Below, piece by piece: positions 1 through 9,814 of a DNA stretch of 64,000 bases. This DNA is from Microbacterium esteraromaticum. Its GTDB lineage: Bacteria > Actinomycetota > Actinomycetes > Actinomycetales > Microbacteriaceae. Position numbers and translations under genes: made by a program. Numbering within the stretch: position 1 is the stretch's first letter; each line of letters opens with the position of its first letter. Under the pieces are notes generated by a model. The model saw only the letters and a list, made by a program, of their open reading frames with translations, did not search any database and was not told the origin of the DNA. The stretch spans positions 248,001 to 312,000 of the forward strand of contig NZ_JAEMWU010000002.1 in assembly GCF_017303215.1 (NCBI RefSeq), in the 5' to 3' direction.

Positions 1-1071
1 TGCGGCGATCAGCATGCTGCTCACCAGCCCCCAGGCCAGCCCGGGCGGTTGGGAAAGACCGGCCGCCTCGAACCGGACGGCGTCGAAGAGATGGTGCAGG
101 GGGATCCACTCGGTCGACCGCCACAGCACTTCGGCGATCCCGCCGTGAGCGAAACCGCGGATGTACGACTCGTACCCCGAGACCAGAAAGTGCCCGACCG
201 CGAGGATCACCGCAATCGGGATCAGCGGGAGGCTGCGGCGCAGCGTCACGGCCAGAAGCGTTCCCAGGGCCGCGCCGTATGCCCAGATGACGATCACCGA
301 CACGAGAGCCAACGGTCCCAACCGACCGAGCGGAAAGCCCAGCACCCAGCCGATTCCGACAGCCGCGCAGCCGATCGTCACGAGCGAGAGCACCAAGCTG
401 GCGAGCCACTTGCCCGCGACGAGCGCGCCCGGGCCCGCAGGAGAGACGATCAGTGCCTTGGCGGTGCGCTCCTCCCACTCCCGGGTGAGAGAGACGCCGG
501 CATTGACGATGCCCGAGTACAGGGCGGCGAACAGGATGAGTGCCGACCCCAGGTAGATCGTGATCGGGATGTCATGTTCCATCGCCGTTGTCTCGACGAT
601 CTGAAGACGCGGTGAAGAGGCCGGGACAACCTCGGCGTTGAACGTGCGCAGCGCCTGCTCCAGGCGCAGATGCTGGTTCTTCGTGCCGTCGGAGTTGATG
701 TTGAACAGCGCGAGCTCGACCTGCGGAGCGTGTCCGGAGGCGAGGTCGTCGTCGAAGCCGTCGGGGATCGTCAGCACCGCGCCGACCTCGCCGGAGGAGT
801 ACATCTCTCGTGCCCGCTCGGGATCTGTCGTGAGGATCTCGTAGTACTGCCCGTCGTCGTTTCGCATGTCCTCCATGACCTGGACAAACTGGTGCGATCG
901 GGGAGAGTCGTCCTCATCGGCAACAGCGATGGTCGCGGTCGTCGACACGTGGATCACGATCGCGTAGAGAAAGGTGAACGCGACGGGCACGAGGATGCTG
1001 ATCAATGCGAACAGCGGAGCCCGCCACGCTACCTTCAGATCCTTGAACAGCAGAGCCGTGATGGATCGCAT
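1..1071 (-). CDS. ABC-2 type transporter permease (3' end outside window)
   Basis: This is the membrane subunit of an ABC exporter, read from an ATG at 1071 through 357 codons to the window edge without a stop. The N-terminus (MRSITALLFKDLKVAWRAP) is followed by a first membrane segment at about residues 20-42. A large soluble loop spans about 45-165, and several more membrane segments start near 170. The short EWEERT stretch near residue 200 is typical of ABC-2 (DrrB/YhgE-like) permeases. The gene lies 9 nt downstream of the ATPase gene, so the two form one exporter. The substrate is unknown. The divergent TetR gene suggests a drug or other small hydrophobic compound. Confidence 0.88.
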   Translation of the reverse strand, partial: MRSITALLFKDLKVAWRAPLFALISILVPVAFTFLYAIVIHVSTTATIAVADEDDSPRSHQFVQVMEDMRNDDGQYYEILTTDPERAREMYSSGEVGAVLTIPDGFDDDLASGHAPQVELALFNINSDGTKNQHLRLEQALRTFNAEVVPASSPRLQIVETTAMEHDIPITIYLGSALILFAALYSGIVNAGVSLTREWEERTAKALIVSPAGPGALVAGKWLASLVLSLVTIGCAAVGIGWVLGFPLGRLGPLALVSVIVIWAYGAALGTLLAVTLRRSLPLIPIAVILAVGHFLVSGYESYIRGFAHGGIAEVLWRSTEWIPLHHLFDAVRFEAAGLSQPPGLAWGLVSSMLIAA

Positions 1072-1080
1072 GACGTCCTC

Positions 1081-1857
1081 TCAATCCCTCAGGTCTCGAC
1101 CGGTGTAGTGCAGGAACACGTCCTGCAGGCTCGCCTGCGGCCGCAGCACCTGCTCGGGCTCGGGCACGACCGCGGTGAGCTCGTCGATCGTGCCGGCGGC
1201 GACGTTCCGACCACGGTCGATGATGATGACCCGGTCGCCCAGACGCTGCGCCTCCTCCATGTAGTTCGTCGTCAGGAGTACACCGCGTCCTTCGGCGGCG
1301 GTCTCGCGGATGCGCGCCCAGATCGCCTCTCGCGATTGCACGTCGACCCCGAGCGTGGGCTCGTCCAGCACTAACAGGTCCGGGGCCATCATGAGGGCCT
1401 TCCCCAACGCCAGCCGACGCTGCATCCCGCCGGAGAACGTGCCCGCGCGGTCGTCAGCGCGTTGCTGAAGCTGCACCAGTTCGATCGCCTCGGCCACCCG
1501 ACGTTTCTGTTGGTCGCGCGGCACCCCGTAGTAGCCGGCGTGGAAGGTCAGGTTCTCCCGGGCGGTGAGTTCGGGGTACAGTGCCGTCTCCTGAGGGACC
1601 ACTGCGACGCGGCTCAGGAGCTCCCTGCGGTTCTGACGAGGGATCAGACCCAGCACCTTCACCTCTCCGACTGTCGGGGTGAGCAATCCCGTCAGCACGT
1701 TGATCAGTGTCGTCTTGCCGGAACCGTTCGGTCCGAGCAAACAGGTCACCTGACCGCGCTCGGCGCGCACCGTCAGATCGCTGAGGGCGTGGAACGGGGC
1801 CCGTCCGCGCCGTTTGAACTCGACGTCGACGCCTACCAGGTCGATCGCTGCGGTCAC
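1081..1857 (-). CDS. ABC exporter ATP-binding protein
   Basis: This nucleotide-binding subunit powers the adjacent ABC-2 permease. It has a Walker A motif (GPNGSGKT), signature SGGMQRRLALGKAL and Walker B LLVLDEPTLGV, followed by the switch histidine region replaced by TTNYMEEA. The methionine-type TTNYM pattern is common in DrrA/CcmA-like exporters. An ATG at 1872 is in frame, but a perfect AGGAG at 1865-1869 sits 7 nt before the GTG at 1857. That GTG is therefore taken as the start, giving 258 residues. The gene is divergent from a TetR regulator, and a palindrome lies just upstream of its ribosome binding site. Confidence 0.88.
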   Translation of the reverse strand: MTAAIDLVGVDVEFKRRGRAPFHALSDLTVRAERGQVTCLLGPNGSGKTTLINVLTGLLTPTVGEVKVLGLIPRQNRRELLSRVAVVPQETALYPELTARENLTFHAGYYGVPRDQQKRRVAEAIELVQLQQRADDRAGTFSGGMQRRLALGKALMMAPDLLVLDEPTLGVDVQSREAIWARIRETAAEGRGVLLTTNYMEEAQRLGDRVIIIDRGRNVAAGTIDELTAVVPEPEQVLRPQASLQDVFLHYTGRDLRD

Positions 1858-1867
1858 GTTCGCTCTC

Positions 1868-1893
1868 CTCATCTCGTGGTCGGATGAGATGAG
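1868..1893. promoter_or_regulatory. Candidate TetR operator (inverted repeat)
   Basis: Arms CTCATCTC (1868-1875) and GAGATGAG (1886-1893) form a perfect 8-bp inverted repeat with a 10-bp spacer. It lies in the short gap between the exporter ATPase and the divergent TetR gene. Symmetry and position fit an operator that shuts off both genes. Binding is inferred. Confidence 0.55.
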
Positions 1894-1923
1894 CCTGCGC
1901 CCGACGCGCCAGTAGGATCAAGC

Positions 1924-2544
1924 GTGATGAATAAGCAGCGAGGTCGCCCGAAGAAGGGGGCCGACGACGGGCGGGCCCGGATTCTCGCGGCCGCGGGTGA
2001 GCTGTTCGTCGGCGGCGGATATCAGCGCACCACACTGCGTTCCATTGCCGAGAAAGCGGGGTGCGACGTGGCGCTCATCTCTTACCACTTCGGCTCCAAG
2101 AAAGGGCTGTTCGCGCAGGCGATGGCTCTAGAGCTGGCCCCGGCGGAAGTTCTCGAGCGGGCATTCCCCGGCGATCCGGACACGCTCGGCATCCGATTGC
2201 TCGTGCTCGTCACGACGGCATGGGAGCGTCCCGAGGTGTCCGGCTCGCTGACGCACCTCGTGCAGATGGCGATGACCGATGAAGAGGTGCGCCAGCCGTT
2301 CCTCGAATACCTCGATCGAGAGGTCATGACCCGCATTGTTGAATACTTCGGCGGCCGCGATGCGCGCGCACGAGCGACGGCAGCACTGACACTGGTGATC
2401 GGTGTCATCTTCGGTCGATACGTGCTGCGGGTGCCGTCATTGGCCGGGCAGGATGCGCAGCAGTTCCTCGACTCGCTGGCCCCGAGCGCGCGTGTGGCGA
2501 CGACGCGTCGCGTCCATCGGGTGCGCACGGGGGAGCAGACATGA
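1924..2544 (+). CDS. TetR/AcrR family transcriptional regulator
   Basis: This one-component repressor has a helix-turn-helix at about residues 18-62, with the family pattern ILAAAGELFVGGGYQRTTLRSIA followed by the YHFGSKKGLF recognition region. The C-terminal ligand-binding part (about 80-180) resembles the TetR_C domain of small-molecule-responsive members. The GTG at 1924 or the ATG at 1927 can start it. A -10-like TAGGAT (1913-1918) ends 5 nt before the GTG, so the message may be nearly leaderless. It is transcribed away from the ABC exporter genes and probably represses them. Confidence 0.88.
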   Translation: MMNKQRGRPKKGADDGRARILAAAGELFVGGGYQRTTLRSIAEKAGCDVALISYHFGSKKGLFAQAMALELAPAEVLERAFPGDPDTLGIRLLVLVTTAWERPEVSGSLTHLVQMAMTDEEVRQPFLEYLDREVMTRIVEYFGGRDARARATAALTLVIGVIFGRYVLRVPSLAGQDAQQFLDSLAPSARVATTRRVHRVRTGEQT

Positions 2545-2602
2545 TGCGGGCGCGGACCGGATTCCCGGCCCGCACCCACTCCGCGGATGCCGCAGGCGCG
2601 GC

Positions 2603-3505
2603 CTACTTCAAGCCGGAGCGCACGAACGCGTCGACGACGTAGCGCTGCAGGAAGATGTAGATCAGCAGCACCGGTACGCAGGCGAGTCCGGCGGCGGCCA
2701 TCGTGGCGCCCCAGTTGTTGCCCTCGGCGCTGAGGAAGCTGCGGACGCCCACCTGCAGCAGTGCATCGCTCTGCCGCATGATCAGCGTGGGCCACAGGTA
2801 CTCGTTCCACGCCGAGATGAATGCCATGATGCCCAGCGCCGCCAGTGCCGGCCGCATGTTCGGGACAACGACCGACCACAGAGTGGCCCAGCTCGAGCGG
2901 CCGTCGAGGTGCGCAGCCTCGATCAGCTCACGCGGGAACGCGCGCATGTGCTGCACCATGAGCAACACCGCGAACGCGCCCGCGAGCTGCGGTACGACGA
3001 CGCCGCCGATCGTTCCGAGCAGCCCCATCTGCGAGACCAGCACGTAGTTGGGGATCATGGTCACCTGGAACGGCACGAGCCAGGACCCGATGAAGAGGAA
3101 CATCAGCAGTTTTCGGCCCGCGAAGTTCCACACCGCGAACCCGTAGGCGGCGAGCACGGCGATCAGCAGCTGGGCTGTTGCCAGGGTGAGCGCCATGACG
3201 AACGTGTTCACCAGCATCGAACCGATCGGGATCGTGTCCCAGACGTACGCAAAGTTCTCCAGGCTCAGTGGCCACGGCAGCAGCGTCTGGTCGAGGGCGT
3301 TCTCAGGGGCGCGCAACGCGGTGGCGAACATCCAGTAGACGGGGAAGACGCTGAACACGGCCAGCAGCACGAGCACGAGGTGCCCGACGACCGTGCCGAC
3401 GCGACTCCGTGAAGCGACGGCGATGTCCTCTTCGCCCTGCCGGCGCGCGGCGGACGGCCGTGGCGCTGCTGCCAGCGCAGGAGTGGTGACGGTGACGAAA
3501 GACAT
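2603..3505 (-). CDS. Carbohydrate/organophosphate ABC permease (UgpE/MalG-like)
   Basis: This is the second inner-membrane permease of a CUT1-type importer, 300 residues from the ATG at 3505. About six membrane segments are visible. The EAA loop (ELIEAAHLDGRSSWATLW) contacts the ATPase, and the conserved segment AFISAWNEYLWP follows it. The N-terminal MSFVTVTTP resembles the start of the upstream permease, MFVTVTAP. It is the last gene of the operon, 7 nt after the other permease. A longer in-frame extension upstream was rejected because it overlaps that gene and is low-complexity. Confidence 0.9.
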   Translation of the reverse strand: MSFVTVTTPALAAAPRPSAARRQGEEDIAVASRSRVGTVVGHLVLVLLAVFSVFPVYWMFATALRAPENALDQTLLPWPLSLENFAYVWDTIPIGSMLVNTFVMALTLATAQLLIAVLAAYGFAVWNFAGRKLLMFLFIGSWLVPFQVTMIPNYVLVSQMGLLGTIGGVVVPQLAGAFAVLLMVQHMRAFPRELIEAAHLDGRSSWATLWSVVVPNMRPALAALGIMAFISAWNEYLWPTLIMRQSDALLQVGVRSFLSAEGNNWGATMAAAGLACVPVLLIYIFLQRYVVDAFVRSGLK

Positions 3506-3512
3506 GTCGGTC

Positions 3513-4478
3513 CTAGTTGTCGTAGAAGCTGAGCCGCTCCTGCAGCTCGAGGAAGATGAACGCGATGACTCCGAATCCGACGAAGAAGAGCACGCCTGCG
3601 GCCGACGAGATGCCGACGTCGAAGTTCTGGAACCCGAACTGGTAGAGCAGGTAGTAGATGTTCGTGGTCGAGTTGGTCGGGCCACCCTGGGTGAGCAGGT
3701 CGATGATCGGATACGTCCACTGCGCCGCGAGCAGGATCGTCATCAGCGAGAGGAATACGAGCGTCGGCGAGAGCAGCGGCAGGGTGATCCTCCGGAAGAT
3801 GCGACCGGAACCGGCGCCGTCCAGCGAAGCCGCCTGCGCGTACTCCGGGGCGATCCCGGCGAAGCCCGCAGCGACGACGAGGACGCCGAACCCCAACATC
3901 TGCCAGCCGACGATCACGATGATGCTCCAGATCGCCAGGTTCGGGTCGCGGAACACATTCGGCATGTCGACACCGAAGTGCGCGAGCACCGTGGCGAAGG
4001 CGCCCTGTTCGGCGAGCAGCCAGCGCCACACAGCGCTTGTCGCGACCGGCGTGATCAGGAACGGCACGAAGATGAGCGCCTGGTAGAACGTGCGTGCGCG
4101 CCCCGTGACCTGGCACGACATCATGGCGATCGCGATCGGCAACACGAGAGAGAACACGAAGAACGCCGCAATGTAGACGACGGTGTTGAGCAGTGCCGTG
4201 TGCAGTTCAGGAAGAGCGAGGACCTCGGCGTAGTTGTCGGTGCCGACGAAGGTCTTGGGGCTGGTCGGAAGCAGGTTCCAGTCGTAGAACGATAGGCCGA
4301 AGGTCTGCGCGAGCGGGCTGTACGTCCACAGGATGAGGAACAGGACGCCCGGCAGCACGTAGAGGTAGGGCTGCAGCGACTGCGGGCGCAGACGGCGACG
4401 GCGTGCCGGCGCCGCGGGTGCGCCCGCACCTTCGCCGACCGGTCGGGCCGGCGAAGGTGCGGTGACGGTGACGAACAT
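3513..4478 (-). CDS. Carbohydrate/organophosphate ABC permease (UgpA/MalF-like)
   Basis: This is the first permease of the same importer, 321 residues. A soluble N-terminus of about 35 residues ends in RRRRLRPQ and is followed by a membrane helix (YLYVLPGVLFLILW). The EAA-type loop is EYAQAASLDGAGSGRIF, and the protein ends with a family-typical helix before LQERLSFYDN. The gene starts 6 nt after the phosphodiesterase gene, so transporter and enzymes are co-transcribed. The substrate cannot be read from this protein alone. Its closest family likeness is to glycerol-3-phosphate and oligosaccharide systems. Confidence 0.9.
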   Translation of the reverse strand: MFVTVTAPSPARPVGEGAGAPAAPARRRRLRPQSLQPYLYVLPGVLFLILWTYSPLAQTFGLSFYDWNLLPTSPKTFVGTDNYAEVLALPELHTALLNTVVYIAAFFVFSLVLPIAIAMMSCQVTGRARTFYQALIFVPFLITPVATSAVWRWLLAEQGAFATVLAHFGVDMPNVFRDPNLAIWSIIVIVGWQMLGFGVLVVAAGFAGIAPEYAQAASLDGAGSGRIFRRITLPLLSPTLVFLSLMTILLAAQWTYPIIDLLTQGGPTNSTTNIYYLLYQFGFQNFDVGISSAAGVLFFVGFGVIAFIFLELQERLSFYDN

Positions 4479-4484
4479 CCGGAG

Positions 4485-5390
4485 TTACTCCTGCACCGAT
4501 CCGTTGACGGCCGCGAGCTGCTCGTCGGCGCTCATCTTCATGAACGCCTCGAGCATCTCGGGGGTCATCTCGTACACCGTCGGGAACTGCCCGATCGGCA
4601 CGACAGAGTGCAGCACCCGGTCGCCGTACACGTGCACCAGATTGTAGGACTGGCCGCCGTCCTGCCCGCGTGCCCCCGGGTGCGCCACCGCGAGGTCCTG
4701 GGTGTAGCACGTGGCAGAGGCCACCGATACCGGGATGCCGGCGAACGTGCTGGTCGTCGAGTAGTGCAGATGGCCCCCGAGGATGCCACGGACGTCTGAG
4801 CCCCGCAGCACATCCGCAAGGCGCTCCTGGTCGCGCAGTTCGACGAGACCCATCAGGCCCAGGGGGCTCGGCACGGGCGGGTGGTGCAGCGCGAGCAGCG
4901 TGCCGTCCTGCGCCGGGGTGGCGAGCTCGTTCGCAAGCCACTCGAGCTGCGCGTCAGTGATCTCACCGTAGTGCTGACCGGGCCGTGTTGAATCGAGGGC
5001 GATGATCCGCAAGCCGTTGATGTCGTAGACGCGGTCGACCGGTTCGGACTGCTCAGCGTCTTCGTCGAGCAGACCGCGGCGGAACGCGACGCGCTCGTCG
5101 TGGTTGCCCATCACCCAGATGATCTGGGCGCCGAGCGCGGCAGCGGCGGGCTCGACGATGGCGCGCAGTCGCTGGTAGGCGTCGGGGCGGCCGGTGTCGG
5201 CGAGGTCTCCGGTGAAGACAATCGCTTCGGGGCGGGCGTTGGCCTTCTCGAAGCCGGAGAAGAGCTCGGCGAGGTTCTTGTCCGAGTCGATCTTCTCGTG
5301 GAGCAGGTCGCCGTCGCCGACGAAGTGCGTGTCGGAGACGTGGAGGATGAAGTGTTCGGGAGCGGGGTGCTGTCCGATGAGAGTGGACAT
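4485..5390 (-). CDS. Calcineurin-like metallophosphodiesterase (GpdQ/CpdA/Rv0805 class)
   Basis: This dinuclear-metal phosphodiesterase of 301 residues shows the full motif set: DTH in HVSDTHF, GDLADTG, GNHDE, the HHPP histidines and GGHLH. The order and spacing match the class III family that contains GpdQ (glycerophosphodiesterase), CpdA and Rv0805. No signal peptide is visible, so it should act in the cytoplasm. Its position between a phosphatase gene and two importer permease genes suggests that it cleaves an imported phosphodiester. Cyclic-nucleotide hydrolysis is the main alternative and cannot be excluded. Confidence 0.88.
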   Translation of the reverse strand: MSTLIGQHPAPEHFILHVSDTHFVGDGDLLHEKIDSDKNLAELFSGFEKANARPEAIVFTGDLADTGRPDAYQRLRAIVEPAAAALGAQIIWVMGNHDERVAFRRGLLDEDAEQSEPVDRVYDINGLRIIALDSTRPGQHYGEITDAQLEWLANELATPAQDGTLLALHHPPVPSPLGLMGLVELRDQERLADVLRGSDVRGILGGHLHYSTTSTFAGIPVSVASATCYTQDLAVAHPGARGQDGGQSYNLVHVYGDRVLHSVVPIGQFPTVYEMTPEMLEAFMKMSADEQLAAVNGSVQE

Positions 5391-5414
5391 GTGTCTCGTT
5401 TCTGGAGTCGGGGG

Positions 5415-6203
5415 TCAGGCGGACGTACGGGTGTCGACCAGCGCGGCGGTGAGCCGCGTGAGGTCATCACCGGTGAGGCCGTGCGCGAGCAGGTAGTCGG
5501 CGACCGACCCGTGCTGCTTCTCAACACGGTCGATCAGCGCGTCGATCACGGGGGCCGGGCTCTCGGCGATGAGCCCGAGGACGTCGGGGGTGAGGGTGAA
5601 CCCACGCTGCTCGAACGACGAGACCATGGCATCGACCCATTCGCCGCGCAGGTTCTCCTCGCTGGCGGCGTAGTCGTCGACCACAGCGCGGCGTTCGACG
5701 CCGGCCGCGCTCAGCGCGAACGCGACGACGATGCCGGTGCGGTCTTTGCCCGCCGTGCAGTGCACCAGCACGGCCTCGTCCTGCGGGGCGTCTGCGATGG
5801 TCTTGATGGCAGCGGCCAGCTGGCGTCCGCGTCGGTCCACCATGTGGTCGTACACCGGGGCGAGGGCCACACCGCCTGCGGCCTGCGCGGCGGGAGCGGC
5901 GTCATCGAACACCGGCAGGTGATAGACCGTGAGATCCATGCCGTCCAGTGCGCTCGGCGACGATTGGCGTTCCTCAGTGCCCCGCAGGTCGATCACCCGG
6001 GTGATGCCCAGCTCACTGAGACGGTCGCGTCCGGCATCGTCGATCCGGTGCAGGGCGTCGGACCGGAACAGCTTGCCCCAGCGGCTGGCGCCGGATGCTG
6101 CCGGGTAACCGCCGGTGTCACGCAGGTTGTAGAGCCCGCGGAGCGGCTGGTTGCGGCGCGCGGATGCCGCGTGTTCCGCGTCGAGCAGAGGGTGGCCGGT
6201 CAC
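5415..6203 (-). CDS. Tyrosine/lipid phosphatase of the PtpB family (Y_phosphatase3)
   Basis: This 262-residue cysteine phosphatase has the P-loop HCTAGKDRTG (C-x5-R). The family hallmarks NLRDTGGY near the N-terminus and VIDLRGTEE are also present. The AGKDRTG P-loop is characteristic of mycobacterial PtpB, which hydrolyses phosphotyrosine, phosphoserine and phosphoinositides. Its GTG start overlaps the stop of the solute-binding protein gene (GTGA at 6200-6203), so the two are translationally coupled. The context points to a metabolic role, removing phosphate from an imported compound, rather than signalling. That role is inferred. Confidence 0.88.
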   Translation of the reverse strand: MTGHPLLDAEHAASARRNQPLRGLYNLRDTGGYPAASGASRWGKLFRSDALHRIDDAGRDRLSELGITRVIDLRGTEERQSSPSALDGMDLTVYHLPVFDDAAPAAQAAGGVALAPVYDHMVDRRGRQLAAAIKTIADAPQDEAVLVHCTAGKDRTGIVVAFALSAAGVERRAVVDDYAASEENLRGEWVDAMVSSFEQRGFTLTPDVLGLIAESPAPVIDALIDRVEKQHGSVADYLLAHGLTGDDLTRLTAALVDTRTSA

Positions 6204-7549
6204 TCGATCAGCCCCTGGGCGCGGTCTGCCGCCTCGCGCATGGTCGCGGTCGGGTCAGCGCCGTAGTAGATCGACTCTTCGATCGCCGTGGCCAGGACCT
6301 GATCGACCTGCGCGTAGCTGTCGCCCGGGTACGACACCCAGGGCTCGAGTGCGTCGAGCTGTTCCAGGTTCGGCTTCACGAGCGGGTTCTGCGCGACCCA
6401 TTCGTGAAGCGGGCCACCCTCTTCGGTCATGCTGCTGCGCAGCGGCAGGTAGCCGATCTGCGTGGAGATGATCTCGTACGCGCGCTCACTCGTCATCCAC
6501 TGCATGAGCTCCCATGCCGCGGCCTGCTTGGCGGGGTCGGTGGCGAACATCGCCAGGAACGAGCCCGAGTTCGTCGGAACGACGGCCTGGTCGTCGAAGG
6601 CGGGGAGCGTGCGAGCGCCCAGCTGCCAGCCACCGGCCTCCGCACCCATCATGAACGCCCCCTGCAGGGCAGAGGTGTTCACATGAATGGCCGTCTTGCC
6701 CTGGGCGAACGCCTCGTACTGGCTGGTGGAGTCCTCGTTGGTGAGGATGCCGGACTCGAACATGTCGGTGAACGTCTGGACGGTCTCGATCGCGGCGTCG
6801 GAGCCGAACTCGATCGATGCGCGATCCGCGCTGAGCACATCCGCGCCGTTGGAGCGGAAGAGGCCCTGCATGCACCAGCTTCCTCCGGTGATCACGCACG
6901 AGATGCTCAGCGACGGCGCGTCGGTTGCGGCCGTGATCGTCGCCGCGACCTCCGAGACGGCTTCCCACGTCGACAGGTCGACCGTCTCGGCGTCCAGGCC
7001 CGCGGCGGCGAACGCCTCGGCGTTGGTCCAGAGCACGGGAGTCGAGAACACGTACGGGAGGCCGTAGGCGGCGTCGTCCCAGTCCGCGAGCACAGCGGCG
7101 CGCTCATGGTACGGGTACTCGCCGCCGAACTGCGCGTCGAGGCCTTCCTGTCCCACCAGCGCGGTGAGGTTCTGAGCGCCCAGCGTGGTCGCCGCGAAGT
7201 CGAGTTCGTTGAACGTGAGCTGTGCGATGTCGGGGGCGGCGCCGGCGAGCAGCTGCTGCTGCACGCTCGCCGCCGTGCCTGCGGAGGAGCTCGGCTGACC
7301 GACGACAGAGATGTTCGGGTGCTCGACCATGAACTCGTCGAGCAACTGGTTGATGGCATCCGACCAGGTGCCGACGTTGGCGAGGTTGTACGACTCGAAG
7401 ACGATCTCGACCTGCTGGTCGTCCGACAGCTCGACAAGCGTTCCGGAGGCATCCGCAGCGGAGCCGGTGGCAGAGCTGCACCCTGCAAGGGCGGCGACGC
7501 CGAGGATCGCCGTGGCGGCGAGTCTGGCGCGACGGGCACGGAGTTTCAT
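6200..7549 (-). CDS. Extracellular solute-binding lipoprotein (UgpB/MalE-like)
   Basis: This substrate-binding lipoprotein of the ABC importer is 449 residues from the ATG at 7549. The signal peptide has an Arg-rich n-region and ends in the lipobox AALAGCSS. The mature part is a type 1 solute-binding fold (SBP_bac_1). The segment SYPGDSYAQVDQVL near the C-terminus resembles UgpB-type proteins. It is encoded 52 nt after the ATPase gene. An upstream in-frame extension of 44 codons lacks a signal-like start and was discarded. The ligand is not known. Confidence 0.9.
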   Translation of the reverse strand: MKLRARRARLAATAILGVAALAGCSSATGSAADASGTLVELSDDQQVEIVFESYNLANVGTWSDAINQLLDEFMVEHPNISVVGQPSSSAGTAASVQQQLLAGAAPDIAQLTFNELDFAATTLGAQNLTALVGQEGLDAQFGGEYPYHERAAVLADWDDAAYGLPYVFSTPVLWTNAEAFAAAGLDAETVDLSTWEAVSEVAATITAATDAPSLSISCVITGGSWCMQGLFRSNGADVLSADRASIEFGSDAAIETVQTFTDMFESGILTNEDSTSQYEAFAQGKTAIHVNTSALQGAFMMGAEAGGWQLGARTLPAFDDQAVVPTNSGSFLAMFATDPAKQAAAWELMQWMTSERAYEIISTQIGYLPLRSSMTEEGGPLHEWVAQNPLVKPNLEQLDALEPWVSYPGDSYAQVDQVLATAIEESIYYGADPTATMREAADRAQGLIE

Positions 7550-7601
7550 GATGTTCCTTTTGATGAGGGGTGGGTAGAGAAGGGGGAAGGAAGGGCGATG
7601 C

Positions 7602-8735
<1,134 letters not shown>

Positions 8736-8745
8736 GAGTCGCTTT

Positions 8746-8794
8746 CCGCAAGCGACCTATGATGCCGGGACCCTCCCGTGAAATTCGCTTGCGG
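8746..8794. promoter_or_regulatory. Inverted repeat upstream of the importer ATPase
   Basis: CCGCAAGCGA (8746-8755) and TCGCTTGCGG (8785-8794) are perfect 10-bp complements separated by 29 bp in the leader between promoter and start codon. They could be paired operator half-sites or a leader hairpin. No RNA terminator tract follows. Confidence 0.45.
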
Positions 8795-8809
8795 TTACAT
8801 TCGAATCTG

Positions 8810-8841
8810 GGAAAGTTAATTTCCTGCTAACGAGGGGTCAA
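8810..8841 (-). promoter_or_regulatory. Promoter of the importer operon with overlapping palindrome
   Basis: On the minus strand, TTGACC (8841-8836) and TAACTT (8818-8813) are separated by exactly 17 bp, a good sigma-A spacing. The 15-bp near-palindrome GGAAAGTTAATTTCC (8810-8824) covers the -10 element. GAAA/TTTC palindromes are usual RpiR/MurR-type operators, so the adjacent RpiR protein is the likely repressor here. The -35 hexamer overlaps the rpiR-like stop codon. Confidence 0.55.
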
Positions 8842-9755
8842 CGACGATAGCCCTCGGCGGTAACATCTTCATCTTCATCCGTGTCTGTGGCATCGTCGGC
8901 GACGAGGTCGAGCACTTCCTCGCGTACGGCGGTGCGGGCGCGCTCGGACGCATCGGACATTCGTTCAGCGACGGCGATCTGCAAGGCGTTGAGTGCGAGC
9001 AACTGCACCAACCCGCTCGCCATCGTCCCCTGGTCCCAGCTCTGAAAACGGGCGCCAGTCACAAGCATGTGCGCGGCGCGGGAGGCGAGCGGAGGACGAG
9101 CGAAACTGCTCAGCCCGATGACCGTTGCACCGGCCTCGATGGCAGCATCCGCGACAGCCAGCGACAGCGAGTTTGCGCCGCTGGCGCTCACCACCAGGCA
9201 CACGTCGTCGTGGCTCAGCACGCGTGCCGTCAGTTGCGCGACGACGCCATCGCTCGGTGCCTCGCAGGGGCGCCCGTTGATCGTGAACGCCATGGCGGCG
9301 GCCTGCGCGGCCGCGTGGGAACCGCCCGTGCCGACCAGAAGCACTCGCCGCGCGCGGGCAATGGCCGCGACCGCCGCATCGAACGCGTCGGGGTCGACGG
9401 AAGCCAATGAGGTCTGCAGCATGGTCCCTGCCGATTCGGCGAGGCTGCGCAGATACCCTTCTGTGCCCGTCGGACATTCCTGTCGCTGTGCTCCCTCAGC
9501 CGCGAGGTCGCGCAACAGCATCATGCGCAGGTGCTGGAACCCTCGAAATCCCAGCCCGCGGCTCGCACGGCTGACCGTGGCGGGGGAGGTCTCGGCAGCT
9601 TCTGCGAGCTCAGCTCCTGACATCTCGACGACATCCTGCGGCCGCTCAGCACACAGCCGTGCCACGCGCTGCGCGCTCGGCACCAGGGACGGCAACAACG
9701 ACAGGATCTGTTCGATCGTGCCGCCCAGGGGCGGCTCGCCAAGCGACGCGTTCAT
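8838..9755 (-). CDS. RpiR/MurR family transcriptional regulator
   Basis: This 305-residue regulator has an N-terminal HTH_6 domain (about residues 15-90, with SPATVSRASRGLGFRGFQHL) and a C-terminal SIS sugar-phosphate-binding domain (VLLVGTGGSHAAAQ, then CLVVSASGANSL). RpiR proteins sense phosphosugars. It stands at the head of the importer/phosphodiesterase/phosphatase operon, which supports a phosphorylated polyol or sugar as the inducer. The ATG at 9755 has no good Shine-Dalgarno of its own but overlaps the stop of a short upstream frame. Translational coupling is therefore likely. Confidence 0.88.
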   Translation of the reverse strand: MNASLGEPPLGGTIEQILSLLPSLVPSAQRVARLCAERPQDVVEMSGAELAEAAETSPATVSRASRGLGFRGFQHLRMMLLRDLAAEGAQRQECPTGTEGYLRSLAESAGTMLQTSLASVDPDAFDAAVAAIARARRVLLVGTGGSHAAAQAAAMAFTINGRPCEAPSDGVVAQLTARVLSHDDVCLVVSASGANSLSLAVADAAIEAGATVIGLSSFARPPLASRAAHMLVTGARFQSWDQGTMASGLVQLLALNALQIAVAERMSDASERARTAVREEVLDLVADDATDTDEDEDVTAEGYRR

Positions 9756-9814
9756 GCCAACGAGGATGCCATGCACACGGGTGCGGATACCCGTCGTACG
9801 CCGACCATGTGCAT
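9752..9814 (-). CDS. Short leader ORF (20 codons) overlapping the rpiR-like start
   Basis: A strong GGAGGAG (9819-9825) lies 4 nt before an ATG at 9814. It opens a 20-residue frame, MHMVGVRRVSAPVCMASSLA, whose TGA overlaps the ATG of the RpiR gene as ATGA. No better ribosome binding site exists for the regulator. The frame is too short to assign a function and may serve only to deliver ribosomes to the next gene. Confidence 0.45.
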   Translation of the reverse strand: MHMVGVRRVSAPVCMASSLA

